In this document: positions 11,401-22,208 of the stretch, in pieces
How positions within the stretch are numbered: the first letter of the stretch is position 1
How the letters are laid out: the number at the start of each line of letters is the position of its first letter
Assembly: GCA_002633025.1 (NCBI GenBank)
Contig: NMRB01000005.1
Span: 1,244,165 to 1,308,164 of the forward strand
Direction: 5' to 3'
From: Notospermus geniculatus
Lineage: Eukaryota; Nemertea; Pilidiophora; Heteronemertea; Lineidae
DNA: 64,000 nucleotides
Made by a program: the position numbers and the translations under genes
Notes under the pieces: model-generated
Database searches by the model: none
What the model was told of the DNA's origin: nothing
Seen by the model: only the letters and a program-made list of their open reading frames with translations

Positions 11401-14400
11401 AAGACATCTGAGAGATTGACAGTACATGTCCTAAATTGAGAGGTGGCCTAATTACAGAGGTCAAAACTACATGTAGCATAAAGGTGACCAATCTACTAGG
11501 AACGAACTTCGGTGTCAAGTGTCCATCTTGCAGAGGTGACCACTATAGGAGGTTCCACTGTATGTAGGGTAAAGTGGTACAATTCTAGCCCCGGTACAAT
11601 TCTAGCCCCTGAGTGGAAACATGGCCAGCATTGCAAGGAGATGTATACTGTCTAATCCAATGACCTATAATATTCAAGATACACTTCTCTGAGACCTCAG
11701 GCAAAAGAAATTTCGTAACTTTATGAAAGAACTTGGTGGTGGTGGGGGCTTGAAGGCACCTGAACGAAGGGGTCACTTTTGAAACCCCAAGTCGTGGTTT
11801 GATAGAATTGGTATAACTTCATCAATTTGCCATCCTATTAGCTGATACCGTGGCAGAAGTAGCCTTGGGAAGTTACCTATTGATGGCATTCCTCAGATTT
11901 TGATTACTGAACTGAACTACCCAGAGGTTTGCCATTTCCAAAAAAGACCCGTATGGTACAATTATAGCCCCTGTGCATGGTACAATTATAGCCCCACCTC
12001 TTTCTGTTAACACACACCCCAAAGGTTACGAAAACTCATTTTATATGCTTCCTTTCTATTATAATGGAATAACACAGGTTGAATGATCTGATTTGGTCAA
12101 AAATTAACCCTTCCATGGCTGAATTTACATGAAAATCGGCATTTTTTGAGCCCCCAACTTTTGACCGGCCATTTCGCAGGATTTCAACAGTCAAATACTA
12201 TTTGATTCAGTTCCTCTTGGTTTTTGCTTCATTTGAGTATGAAAATTGGTGAAATCTGTTTCCAAAATAATTTTGATCCCTTGTGGTCAAGGGGGTTGGG
12301 GTACCCCCCCCCCCACGGTACAGTAGAAAAAGATAGCAGACACTCCATACAGATGAAATTGTGATAAAAATGCGATTTACTCTGAGAGAATGTGTTTTAT
12401 TCATATGTTGGCAGTGAATTTTGACTACTGGTAGCTACTTTTTGTGACATCCTGTGAGGGGGTCATTGTACCCCCTCAAAACTCAAAAGTCAACCCAAAC
12501 CTTCAAAAATTATATCATTGCACTCAATTAGAGGTAGATGAACTCATTTCTTGGAAATTGTGCTTTATTTTGGCATTTATTCCTAAAAATGCACAGGGGC
12601 TACAATTGCCCCACCAAATTTCATGTTGATATTCAAGTGTTTTGGTGGTGAAACCCTTAAAAAACCAGAAAAGGGGGCTAGAATTGTACCACTTTACCCT
12701 ACTTACTACAATTGCTGCTCTTCTTAACGGTAGTTTAACAGCAATGGATTTTTAGAGGTGTCCAGTTAAACAAACTCCCAGCTTGTATGTGTTTACAAAA
12801 TATTTTAGTTTAACCTCTCTTTTCTCTATGCTTGCAGGTAATCGATGTTAACACTCAAAGGAAACCATCCTGGCTGTATATAGATGCCAAAACGCAAACT
12901 CTCTATGCTTTACCCTCCCAGCTGGAACAAGGAGTATCCGTGCTTGAAATCGCAAGCAGCCGTGAAGATACACCAAGGTTCACCATCTCCGTGTACCCCA
13001 GCCAAGATGGACGAACCTCCTATCTTTCTCTCCTGCCAACTGTCAATGCGCAACTTGCCCAATACAATGAAAATTCGATATGCAGTGAAAACCGAATCCA
13101 AACGATGGTCATTTTCGATTGTGATTTTTACAAGATGGCAATCCAGCGGAAAGTTTCGTTTGTGAAAAACATGTCCAATTTCTTGGCATTGGATGAGCAT
13201 TTGATCTCGTTGTCATCATGGAAGGGTTATGGTATGAACCATCCCCACACAACTGTCCTTGCTGCCGGACCGGGAAACATAAACGTTCAAAGCCAACATG
13301 GTGGGTTAGAATTAACCTGGCATGTTGGTTGTGGGGAATTCAAACAGCTAAACGATTTTACCAAAATTCTGGAGCATAATATTCTGGGTGGCCGAATCAG
13401 CGATGAAACAGGCTGCCCTGTCATTGGCTGGCAGGTTTTAACTGTCGGTCGGCGGAAGCGTGCACGGTTAAAACGTGCTGTGGTTAATACCACACCAGTG
13501 CTTACGAGTTCCCTTCCCACTGCTTCCGTTTTCTCATCACAGACATTCCCATCTACGTCTGCTTTGTTTGCATCTAGTCTTGCTTCAACAGTGATGACAA
13601 AAACAACAGCAGCATTGTCGTCTGCAGTGGGGCCAACTTCTTCCACGCCAACACCTGCCTCTACCATGTCTACCGTGTTGTCATCAACTCCGATCAAGGA
13701 ATCATCAACGTTCAGTTCATCTACTGCTGCATCTTCAACCATATTTCCGACAGAAACAATTATATCCTCGTCAAGTGTAATCCAGGATTTATCCAAATTC
13801 ACCTCAGCTTCAAAAAGTCTTCCTTCGTCCAGTGGATCTTTAAAGACAATAAGTCGTTCATCGTCCCAAGTGTCATCACTTTTGATCTCTCCAACGCCGT
13901 CCAGTACATTTTCCAGAACCGTACCTAAGACATTGATAACTAGTTCCGGTGAGAGTGAGATTATATCATCCTCAAGCATGCTGCCCACGGGATCATCCGC
14001 ATCTCTGGCTCCGTCCACTACCCAGCCGTTTACAACTGTGGTTCCGAGCTTGAGTCCAACCTCCCTGCACTCCACTCTAAGCATGCCGAGTGGTGGTTTC
14101 GGTTCAACTGCATCTACCCTACCCATGGAAAGTATTAGCTTGAATGTTTCTGCTACGATTGTAGAACCTGCATTGACTCCTAGCTTCTCGCTTCCTCAGA
14201 CCTCTACTGACATTGCAACGAGTGTTTTACTAACTGCAACTCCAAGCTTGCCGGATGCTTCCTTTACTTCCAGCCTAGTTGTGACGTCACCGCCACAAGA
14301 CACAGTCATGCCTTCTTCAGCCCTACAGAGTACAGCATCCTTATCTTCAACGGACACAGTTCCAGTTTCTACGTCAGTCACCAGTTCATTCAGAGACAGT

Positions 14401-17400
14401 GACGTCATACTATTAAGTACCAGTACAATTTCAACTCCGCCATCATTTTCCACCATATTTCAGGCCACTTCAAGTATCCCCTCTGGTTCCATCCAAACAA
14501 CATCACTTGCAAGCGGAGCAGTTTCACCGTCCACGGATGCATCAAGTTCGTTCTTATTCACGTCAACGCCTACTCCGAGTTCATCTGCACTGTCGAGCAG
14601 TATCTTCACGCCCAAATTGACAACGACCATCTCCAGCTCTGATTCTCTACCTAGTGAAAGTTTCGTTCGAAGTGATATCTCCCCCGTCATGCCCGTGTCT
14701 TCTCCTGTGATGACTTCAACGTTCCAATCTTCAACATTCCAATTAACATCTGCTGCAAACATGACAGCGACATCCAAATTATTTTCACCTTCTTCGATGC
14801 GAAGTTCTCTTGATGCCTCTTCTACTGAGACAGACTCGATTACAATGGCTATTGCCACCAGCACCTTGCGGTCTCAGACTATGAGCTTGAAGCCAGGATC
14901 AGAAGTATCTAGTCTAACTTCTTCCATACCAGATACCATTCGAAGTCAAGTTACACTGCCGTCTGCTACGTCACAATTTTTGGAGACAATTAGCCCCACA
15001 GAATCATCGAGTATGGTTGAAATGACCTCAACCAGAATGGATGTGACTCCCACAGTAATTTCTCTCAGTACCACAGCGGTGGTGGAGACTTTGAACACTA
15101 CAATGAGATCCACCACACCAGAACCCACTGGGATATTATCACCTAGTACATCGCTTACTGTTGAGGTGACGGACACACTCAGTATGGCAACATCTGTGAG
15201 CACAGGGACTTATTTCATAAGGCCAACCGAAACCACCGAGATTTCTACTACAACTAAGGCCTCTTCTCCTCCGTCCATGATCACTCAGACGTTCATGACG
15301 CCAACCCAAACTGCCGAGATTTCTACAACGAAGCTATTTTCTACTCCGTCCGCCGAAGTATCAAAATACGTGAGCAGTTTATACGCCACTGTCCCATCGA
15401 CTGTGATAACGTCATCAATGGATACCGTATCATATACTACAGTTATCTCTGTGATTACGACAGTCCTACCTACTCCAACGAACAAAACACCGCTGATCAC
15501 AACAGGTATTCTGGAGGCCAGTAGCTTCCCTAGAAGTCCTACCCTGATAGTTACAACTCCATTTTTGAACATTTCTTACATTTCGAGTTCAACTTTTACA
15601 TCGCAGAGCAGTAGATCCCATAGTATTTCTTCTCTGTTGACCACACCAACTTTATCTATGAACTCTTTGGAGATGCAAACTTTAACTTCTGCTTCTGAGC
15701 TGAACTTTTCTACAAAAGTAGACTTTACTGCTTTAGTTACTAGTGATGTAGATAGCATAGTTCCCACCAGTAGTGAATATTCGATTAGGTCGACAGCAAG
15801 TATGGAACTTTCAAGTCAGAGTTCTGTGAATATTACCAGTGAAATCAGGAGCCCGGTTCCTACACGGACTGAGGATATCGTAACAGCGTCAACTGAAGTC
15901 CCCACAATCAGTATCACTACTTTCGAATCAGAACCTGTGATATCATCACCATCTGTTCCACCCCGGAGTGTCAGTCTTGTACCAAGTACATCATCAATAT
16001 CAAGCACTAGCTCAGATTCATTCCCAAGCAGCAGGTTTGAATCAACCAAGACTTCCAGCTTGACTGTACCATCAGTTGAACTGAGTTCAACTCTAGTGAT
16101 GTCACAAACACAGACACCATCACCAACTGTATCATCAGGAACTGGCAGCCTCGCACCACCTGAGCCATCGATTTCAGAGACACCGATCATGACCTCAGTT
16201 TCCTTTCTGGAATCAACAGTTGTAAGCAGTGAACCTGGTGCCACTGGAACAAGAAGTCTAAGCATACCACTAGAAACTGTGACACCGTCAGGAGGAACCC
16301 GGTCTATGGAGACCAGCCGCACATTCTCATTCACTGCAAGTGAGGCCATCATAACAACTCCCATACTAATCAGTAGTCTCTCTTCAACACCAGTTTTAAC
16401 TAATTCATTTGAAATACGAACTTCTGTTGAAATAAGCAGAAGTCTGATCTCTCCAACAGTGACTTCAGACACTCAAAGAACAGGTTCCTTTGCAACAGGA
16501 ATTCTATCAAGCTTGCCTACTCTTAGTGTCACCAGTGACTCCATCCTGGACCTTAGTAGTATGCCACTTATGCCAACTGCAGCAACCTCACTTATGTTTA
16601 CACCTGAACCAAGTGTTAGTCTGTCACTGACGCCAGTGCCTTCAGGATTCACTTCATTTCCAGTGCTACGAACTTCTGTCATTTTGGAATCAACTACGCC
16701 ATCAGTGAGAGAAAGTTCAATGGAAAGTACCGGTATTGCATCCATTCCAGTCTCAATCACTGCTGACACTTTGGGGCCTACGAGTTCAGTAGTGGATCAG
16801 ACAAGTCCATTATCAACAAACATTGCTAGCTCAAAGCTTTTTGAGACAAGTTTCATGAGCTCAACATTGGATTCATCACTTATGCCAAGTTCTTCTAAAA
16901 CACCCTCACTTACAAGTGTCATAAGTTCTACAATGGATTCATCACTTATGCCAAGTTCTTCTGAAACTATAACTCTGTCACTTACAAGTGTGACAAGTTC
17001 TACAATGGATTCATCTCTTATGCCAAGTTCTTCTGAATTTTTTACTCCATCACTTAAAAGTGTCACAAGATCTCCGATGGATTCATCACTTATGCCAAGT
17101 TCTTCTGAATGTATAACTTCATCACTTCCAAGTGTCACAAGATCTATGATGGATTCATCACTTATACTAAGTTCTTTTGAATCTAAGACAGCCTCGCTTT
17201 CAGCTAGTGTTACAAGTTCTATGATGGATTCGTCACTAAAAACTTCTTTTCAGTCTACTCCGTCAATTTCACGTGGCATGAGCAGCTCGATGCCTTCATC
17301 ACAATTGCAAACTGCGACATTTTCAAGTATCACAAATACTTCAACAACAACAAGTAGTGCTTTTGAAACAATTACTTTGTCACTTAAAAGTGTCACGAGC

Positions 17401-19540
17401 ACTATTCATGACTCAACTGTGATGCCAAGTTCTTGGGATTCAGTGACTCCATCATCAAGTGTCACAGGCTCAACTATGGATTCATCTGTGATGCCTAGTT
17501 CACTTGGACCAACAACGCCATCATTTACAAGTGTTATGACCTCAACAGTGGATTCAACATTTACGTCAAGTTCTGAGTTTCCTCTTACGAGCCCAACTTT
17601 TGGCCCGACACCAGAACTTTCAAGCGTTCCTGTGCCCTCGACGGTGATGACTCAAACAGGGCTAGCTTCAAGCATCATCCTACCGTCATCAACTGTACCG
17701 GTGCCCTCGAGTAGTGTGGTAGTTACATCAGGTAGATACATAGATAGCATTGGCGTGAAGGCTATTCGGTGAAGATTAGCATTACTGCTGACATCTCTCC
17801 AGACAGACCCTGTTGAGATATTTCACCAAATTAGTTCAAAATATTTCGACCCTTGAACGGAAAGTCACTATGTCTGTGAGAGATGGCCCCATTTATCTTT
17901 TAAATTTTGGGACTACATGGACTGAGAACCAGAACCCAATTCAACAGAGATACCCATTGGATAGCCTTCACTGGTGTAGAAAAGTAGAAATTAGTAGACA
18001 TTGATGAGATTGATAAAACCTGTACATAGAATTTTCATCTCATATCCCCGTAGTTAAGCATTCCTGATAAATCTGATGCTGGCTTTGGTTAGGAAGTCAA
18101 GCTTTTGAATGCGTGAACCTGCATGGCTTGTTTTTCTTGCACATTTTTGCATGTGAATGTTTGAAATATTTGGTATTTACTTTAATGAACTTGAAATGCT
18201 GTGATAAACAAGAGTTTGAACACGATGGTGCAGTGGCAAACCATTGGACAAAATTCATGGTTGTCCCAGTTTGATATCAGACAAGCCACTACTCTATACT
18301 CTCAGCTGGTCAGGAAGGATCATGAATGACCTGCTCCCTGAGGTCCTCAACCCTTAATGTTCTTTTCTATTCTGTTGCAGCACCCACGTCATCACCTGTA
18401 CCACCAGCACCTCCAGTCCTGGAGAGTCCTATTGACACCTTGGACGTGCCGTTTAGGAGATACTTCCAGATCCTTGTGCCTGCCAATGTCTTCCGCGACC
18501 CTGTACAGGGGTCGACACGAGAGCTATCGCTGACGCTTCTCGACGGGAACAACGCGCCACTCAAGCCAGACTCGTGGGTTCAGTTCAATGCGACGTCACA
18601 GACAATTGGTGGCATCGCCCTCGATGCAGCGCTCAAGAATTCTCCCCAAAAGTTCGTGCTCCGTGCAGAGAATTCTGCCGGCCTCAGTGTCAGTGATACT
18701 TTCATCATAACTGTAAATTCAACAGAGGCCAGCGTCAAACGGAATCATATGTTTAGTGCTACTTATAACTTACAGTACGATAAATTCATCAATTCGGTGC
18801 CAAAAGTCGTGACTCTCCTGGATCGTATTGGATCGTACTTCGGAGGAACAATGAAACAGATTCAAATTGATGCCATTCAGGAAGGATCAGTAATCATTGA
18901 TTGGAGTAACTTTACACTGGGAGTAGACTCTTGTGAAAATTTAACGATTTATCAGTTATTTTCACAACTCGTTTCTGCGGACGGTTCTCCAAATCCTAAG
19001 TTCGTTGCCGCAATGGGAGCAGAGTACCCCGTCATGAATGTCGGGGTGAATGTGTCTGGGAATTGCGTGCCCCCTCCATTAACGTACACAGATAACGGTA
19101 TTGTTTATATAGCCATTCTTGTCCCCGTTATCATCGTCCTTATTGTAATCATAGCAATCGTCATTTACTGTATTTGCAATCGGCGACAGAAACGCCTGTC
19201 GGGACGATTCCTAATTGAGGAGGACACCCCAATTGACCAAAGTGATCGCAAGCCGACGTTCCTGCCGGCAGATCTGGAAATGGCCAATTTTTACGAAGCA
19301 CCCAGAAAACCACGGAAACCGTTAATGTTTGATAATGAAGGTGCGGAAAACTATCCTGATATTAGTGCCCCCTATGAACCCCCTCCAGATCGCCCAGATC
19401 CGCCTGATTACTTAATATCGACTGACCCAGCTTTTCAGTTTACCAGGCCATCACCGCCCCCGAGTTATCATAGTGACACATCGAACCCGCCCCCGAGTTA
19501 CAGGTTACCCCCTCCATATAGTCGTCATTCACACGCGTGA
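8408..19540 (+). CDS. DAG1: Dystroglycan precursor with giant mucin domain
   Basis: Dystroglycan links extracellular matrix laminin to dystrophin at the plasma membrane. Coding exons: 8408-8650, 12838-17731 and 18381-19540 (phases 0 and 1 match; 2,098 residues against about 895 in human). Seen in order: hydrophobic signal peptide (residues about 9-25); cadherin-like domain (KPSWLYIDAKTQTLYALP); the alpha-DG N-terminal second domain (AAGPGN, GCPVIGWQV); a basic furin-type site GRRKRARLKR near residue 290; about 1,400 residues of Ser/Thr-rich mucin; a second cadherin-like domain; and the SEA-like region with the alpha/beta cleavage motif EGSVIIDWSN, equivalent to the human Gly-Ser site. The two beta-DG cysteines follow, then a transmembrane helix near residues 1951-1980 and a cytoplasmic tail with PPPSY twice and LPPPYS near the end, the dystrophin WW-binding type of motif. 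The mucin length is the odd point. Convergent with INTS13 downstream. Confidence 0.95.
8772..8909. mobile_element. GGGCCG fold-back element (TCT duplication)
   Basis: Ends GGGCCGTATTCAAAAGGGTG and its complement enclose a hairpin with inner pair AGACGCGTGTA. TCT flanks both sides as a 3-bp target duplication. Same termini as 44791-44908 and 58543-58854 but a different interior. Confidence 0.75.
10356..10450. mobile_element. GTCATATGAATAAAG hairpin element, copy 1
   Basis: About 35-bp arms (GTCATATGAATAAAGACTAG.. with GCTTTTACT) fold onto the complementary right arm. A second, better preserved copy lies at 38530-38647. Confidence 0.75.
10661..11336. mobile_element. Harbinger-like element with TAA duplication
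   Basis: Inverted ends GGCCGCACTTTTTTTATT.. extend about 30 bp (including GTTGGTTC and its complement) and are flanked by TAA on both sides. The interior is rich in A/T homopolymers and has no convincing protein. A 3-bp TAA duplication with G-rich ends is usual for PIF/Harbinger MITEs; the superfamily call is inference. Confidence 0.7.
11382..11560. mobile_element. CAGTGGAACC MITE flanked by TA
   Basis: Inverted ends CAGTGGAACCTC and GAGGTTCCACTG with TA on each side point to a Tc1/mariner-type MITE. The internal phrase AATTGAGAGGTG..AGAGGTCAAA recurs in degraded form near 10205, 29790, 34475, 42000, 48045, 51390 and 60240. Confidence 0.75.
11567..12699. mobile_element. 1.1-kb TA-flanked element with repeated terminal motif
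   Basis: Ends GGGTAAAGTGGTACAATTCT.. and complement are flanked by TA. The motif GGTACAATT(C/A)TAGCCCC occurs at least four times (11578, 11591, about 11954 and 11978), plus the inverted copy at the right end, as expected for transposase-binding subterminal repeats. It abuts the MITE ending at 11560. Confidence 0.7.
16855..17245 (+). repeat. Tandem coding repeats inside the dystroglycan mucin domain
   Basis: About six copies of a 66-74 bp unit encode variants of MDSSLMPSSSE followed by TLSLTSVT. Copies begin near 16869, 16936, 17005, 17080, 17152 and 17226. Nucleotide similarity between copies is high, so this part of the mucin has expanded recently; the rest of the mucin region is Ser/Thr-rich without such clear tandem units. 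Confidence 0.85.
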
Positions 19541-20956
19541 TTAGAGAGCAAGGAATTTAAAATTGTGTGCCTCTTTCTAAATTTGGATTCTGTACCAGGC
19601 TGCCTTTTTAACTCTCAGGGGACCTAAATTCACCAAGCGCCCGCAACTGTATACCCCTGAAGTTGGCCTTGTAGGAGTAGAATCCAGGGTTCCTCACAGG
19701 TACATGTACATATATCACAATGTTTAGGAGACAAACTCACGCATTTCTTGTGCTGAAGGCACAGTTTATAATGTATTCAGCATGTGCTGCATGAAATATG
19801 CACGATGTACTTCTATTTATTTTTCACTGCAATTATTTCTATGTACATGTACATTTTTGTCCAAAAGTAAAATAGACAGGAACATTAATGTCAAAAAGGT
19901 TTCCTGGTACCTTTTGATATTTTCTTCCATTGTTGCATCGCATCACATGTACAGTACATCTACGTCAATATAACATAGAATAACACACTGCACAAGTTAA
20001 TTATCTGATAAGAAAACATGCTGTCTGTTTACTTTCCGACAAGACTGTACATATACTGGTACTTAAATTATTAACTTTAGATAATTTTATCATAATCCAC
20101 TGTAATCATGTAATCTGCTGATTATGAATACATACTGTTCTAATTTATGATTGTAAATGTAGTTTGTAGATTTTAGGATATCAAAATCACAAAGTGTACA
20201 TAAATTCACTTTTGAAAGATGGCAGTGCCCATAGACATGATAGAGGCAGGTTTATGTCTCGTGTCATAGACATCGCCATTTACCGGTACGTCACCATTCA
20301 GATATGCAAATTGAGGGCAGAGATGAATGCCTCTGTGTGGAGGATACCAATTAAGGGCACCAAAGTTCTGTCCAGAATAGGTCATTTCCATGCATTTTGA
20401 CCTCTGTATCTCACAAATAAGGACAACATTTGTCAACCCCAAAGGCGGGTGACCTTAATATATAGGTTTCATTGTCTGAATGAATAAGGGCCAATTGATC
20501 ACTTGTACTATTACTCACTTTTTGAAAGTTTTGAAGTTGTACATGTACATGCTTTAAATTTAGCTGCTCGTCTTGAGCAATTTATACAAATAAATATTTT
20601 AGAGAGGAACATGCTTTCCATTTATTCATTCGATATCAGTCATGTCAGTAGCACGCTTGTGGTACAAGGCAGTATCCCCTTGTCCTACACTTTGCATGGA
20701 GTAGCACAGCATACAGTCTAACTGAAGCTGGGGTGGGATTGCTGTTGTGCATCCACAATAGGCATTGGATTGGGCCATAGTGACACCTATTGGTCAACTC
20801 ACTCACAGCTCATTACTTAAAGCGAGCTGGTCATGTTGTGTCTGAACAGAGAATTGAATGCCGCCATCTTGAATCTATTCAGTACTCACATCAGGAATTT
20901 ATTGCAACTAAGTTCATATTTGCAAAATTGCTGTGGCTTTACTACCTTGGAATACC

Positions 20957-21160
20957 ATATGTGACTCGGCACGACAAAATGAGTCGGAATGCGCACATGA
21001 GAAGACCCAACATGTCCAAGGTGACACCAACGGTTCGCTGATTTCAGGATTGTCCGTCCATTGTGAAATTTGACTTGGTCGATTTTTGTGGTTGCTGTCT
21101 GGTTCCACCTTCGGTCTTCTGTGCGACTTCAGACTCATTTTGCTGTGCTGGGTCACATAT
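20957..21160. mobile_element. ATATGTGAC inverted-repeat element, copy 1
   Basis: Ends ATATGTGACTCGGCACGACA.. pair with ..TGCTGGGTCACATAT; the inner motif AAAATGAGTCGGAATGCGCA is mirrored near the right end. A sister copy lies at 59097-59299, and related TGTGA(C/G)CCGC-ended elements are at 34520-34713 and 43459-43838. Confidence 0.7.
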
Positions 21161-21370
21161 AGAACACGGTCAACTGCAAATCTACACTTACCTTGAGATG
21201 TAATGCACTGAAATACGGAATTTGTAATTCTGAAATTGTGAATTTCATGGATCGCTAATTATTATTAGTGTCATTTTTGAGTCGGGATAATTCCCTTGAA
21301 CCTGGGAAATTCTGGGTCAGTACAGATGGGGATCGGATATTTCAGCCTTGGGAGTGAAGCGTTAACTTAC

Positions 21371-21845
21371 ATGCAGATGACACATCTACAAGATGCAGAC
21401 GGCACAGCTACAACATGCAGACGACTGATAGACACAACATGCAAACGCCACCAGCTATAAGAACATGCAGACACACAGCTACAAAATGCAGACATGGCTA
21501 CAAGAACCTGCAGACAAGACGAACAGCCAGCCATAAGAACATGCCGACAACACAGCTACAAGAATATGCAGACGACACAGCTACAAGAACATGCCGATGA
21601 CACAGCTACAAGTATGCAGACGACATAGCTACAAAGCATGCCGACAGTTACAAGAACATGCAGACGACACAGCTACATGAATATGCAGACAACATAGCTA
21701 CAAGAATACGCAGACAACATAGCTACAAGAATATGCAGACAACATAGCTACAAGAATATGCAGACGACTCAGCTACAAGAATATGCAGACGACTCAGCTA
21801 CAAGAACAAACAACACAGCTACAAGAACATGCAGACGACACAGCG
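21371..21845. repeat. Minisatellite, unit about 24-25 bp
   Basis: Roughly 18-20 degenerate head-to-tail copies of ACAGCTACAAGAACATGCAG followed by ACGAC, with variant and shortened units. It has no unique spacers and lies in the intergenic region, so it is a simple minisatellite. Confidence 0.9.
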
Positions 21846-21999
21846 AGAATGGAATACCGCAGACAATCAATGCTGGGGAAATAGTGGTCGCATCCTATAA
21901 TCACAGATTAGGCAGCTCAAGCAAATTCATGCAACAATGTGGATGAAAATCCCAACAAATTAATCAAAGAAAAACACTCATTGTTGTCGACAATATTTT

Positions 22000-22005
22000 T
22001 TTATT
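22000..22005 (-). other. Likely INTS13 polyadenylation signal
   Basis: AATAAA on the minus strand about 205 bp after the INTS13 stop codon. Confidence 0.45.
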
Positions 22006-22208
22006 GCAAACTTTCTCAGGTGTGCTGACATTTACAGCACGTACAAAATGTAACCAACTGGAATACGGGCGTCTACATAAAATGGAATCCCACAGGCAGC
22101 CAATAAATGACTCTGTTCAACTTGACGTCAGAAGCAGCATGCAACCCCAATTCTGACAGGTCTCCAATTCGTGGATAGATTTTTGTTGTGTTGATGATTT
22201 CGGTCTGT

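Larger units (their letters stand above)
8651..12837 (+). other. Dystroglycan intron 1, transposon-rich
   Basis: This 4.2-kb intron holds at least five inverted-repeat elements (8772-8909, 10356-10450, 10661-11336, 11382-11560, 11567-12699), listed separately. About 9000-10300 shows only scattered TAGGCCTAC and TACATGTA words and no gene. Confidence 0.7.
19541..22208. other. Convergent 3' region between dystroglycan and INTS13
   Basis: Contains the dystroglycan 3' UTR (AT-rich, several possible AATAAA signals, for example near 20590), an inverted-repeat element (20957-21160), a minisatellite (21371-21845) and the INTS13 3' UTR. No further gene is seen. Confidence 0.6.

Noticed and set aside
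10938-11427. Short lysine- and phenylalanine-rich frames around 11000-11400.
   Set aside because: They are translations of A/T homopolymers inside the element at 10661-11336.
13287-17138. Several long open frames on the minus strand opposite the dystroglycan mucin exon (13287-14126, 15816-16472 and others).
   Set aside because: They are the antisense of Ser/Thr codons in low-complexity sequence, which rarely yields stops; no signal, domain or splice context supports them.
21371-21845. Repeated units resembling a CRISPR array.
   Set aside because: Units are contiguous and degenerate without unique spacers, and the DNA is eukaryotic; it is a minisatellite.
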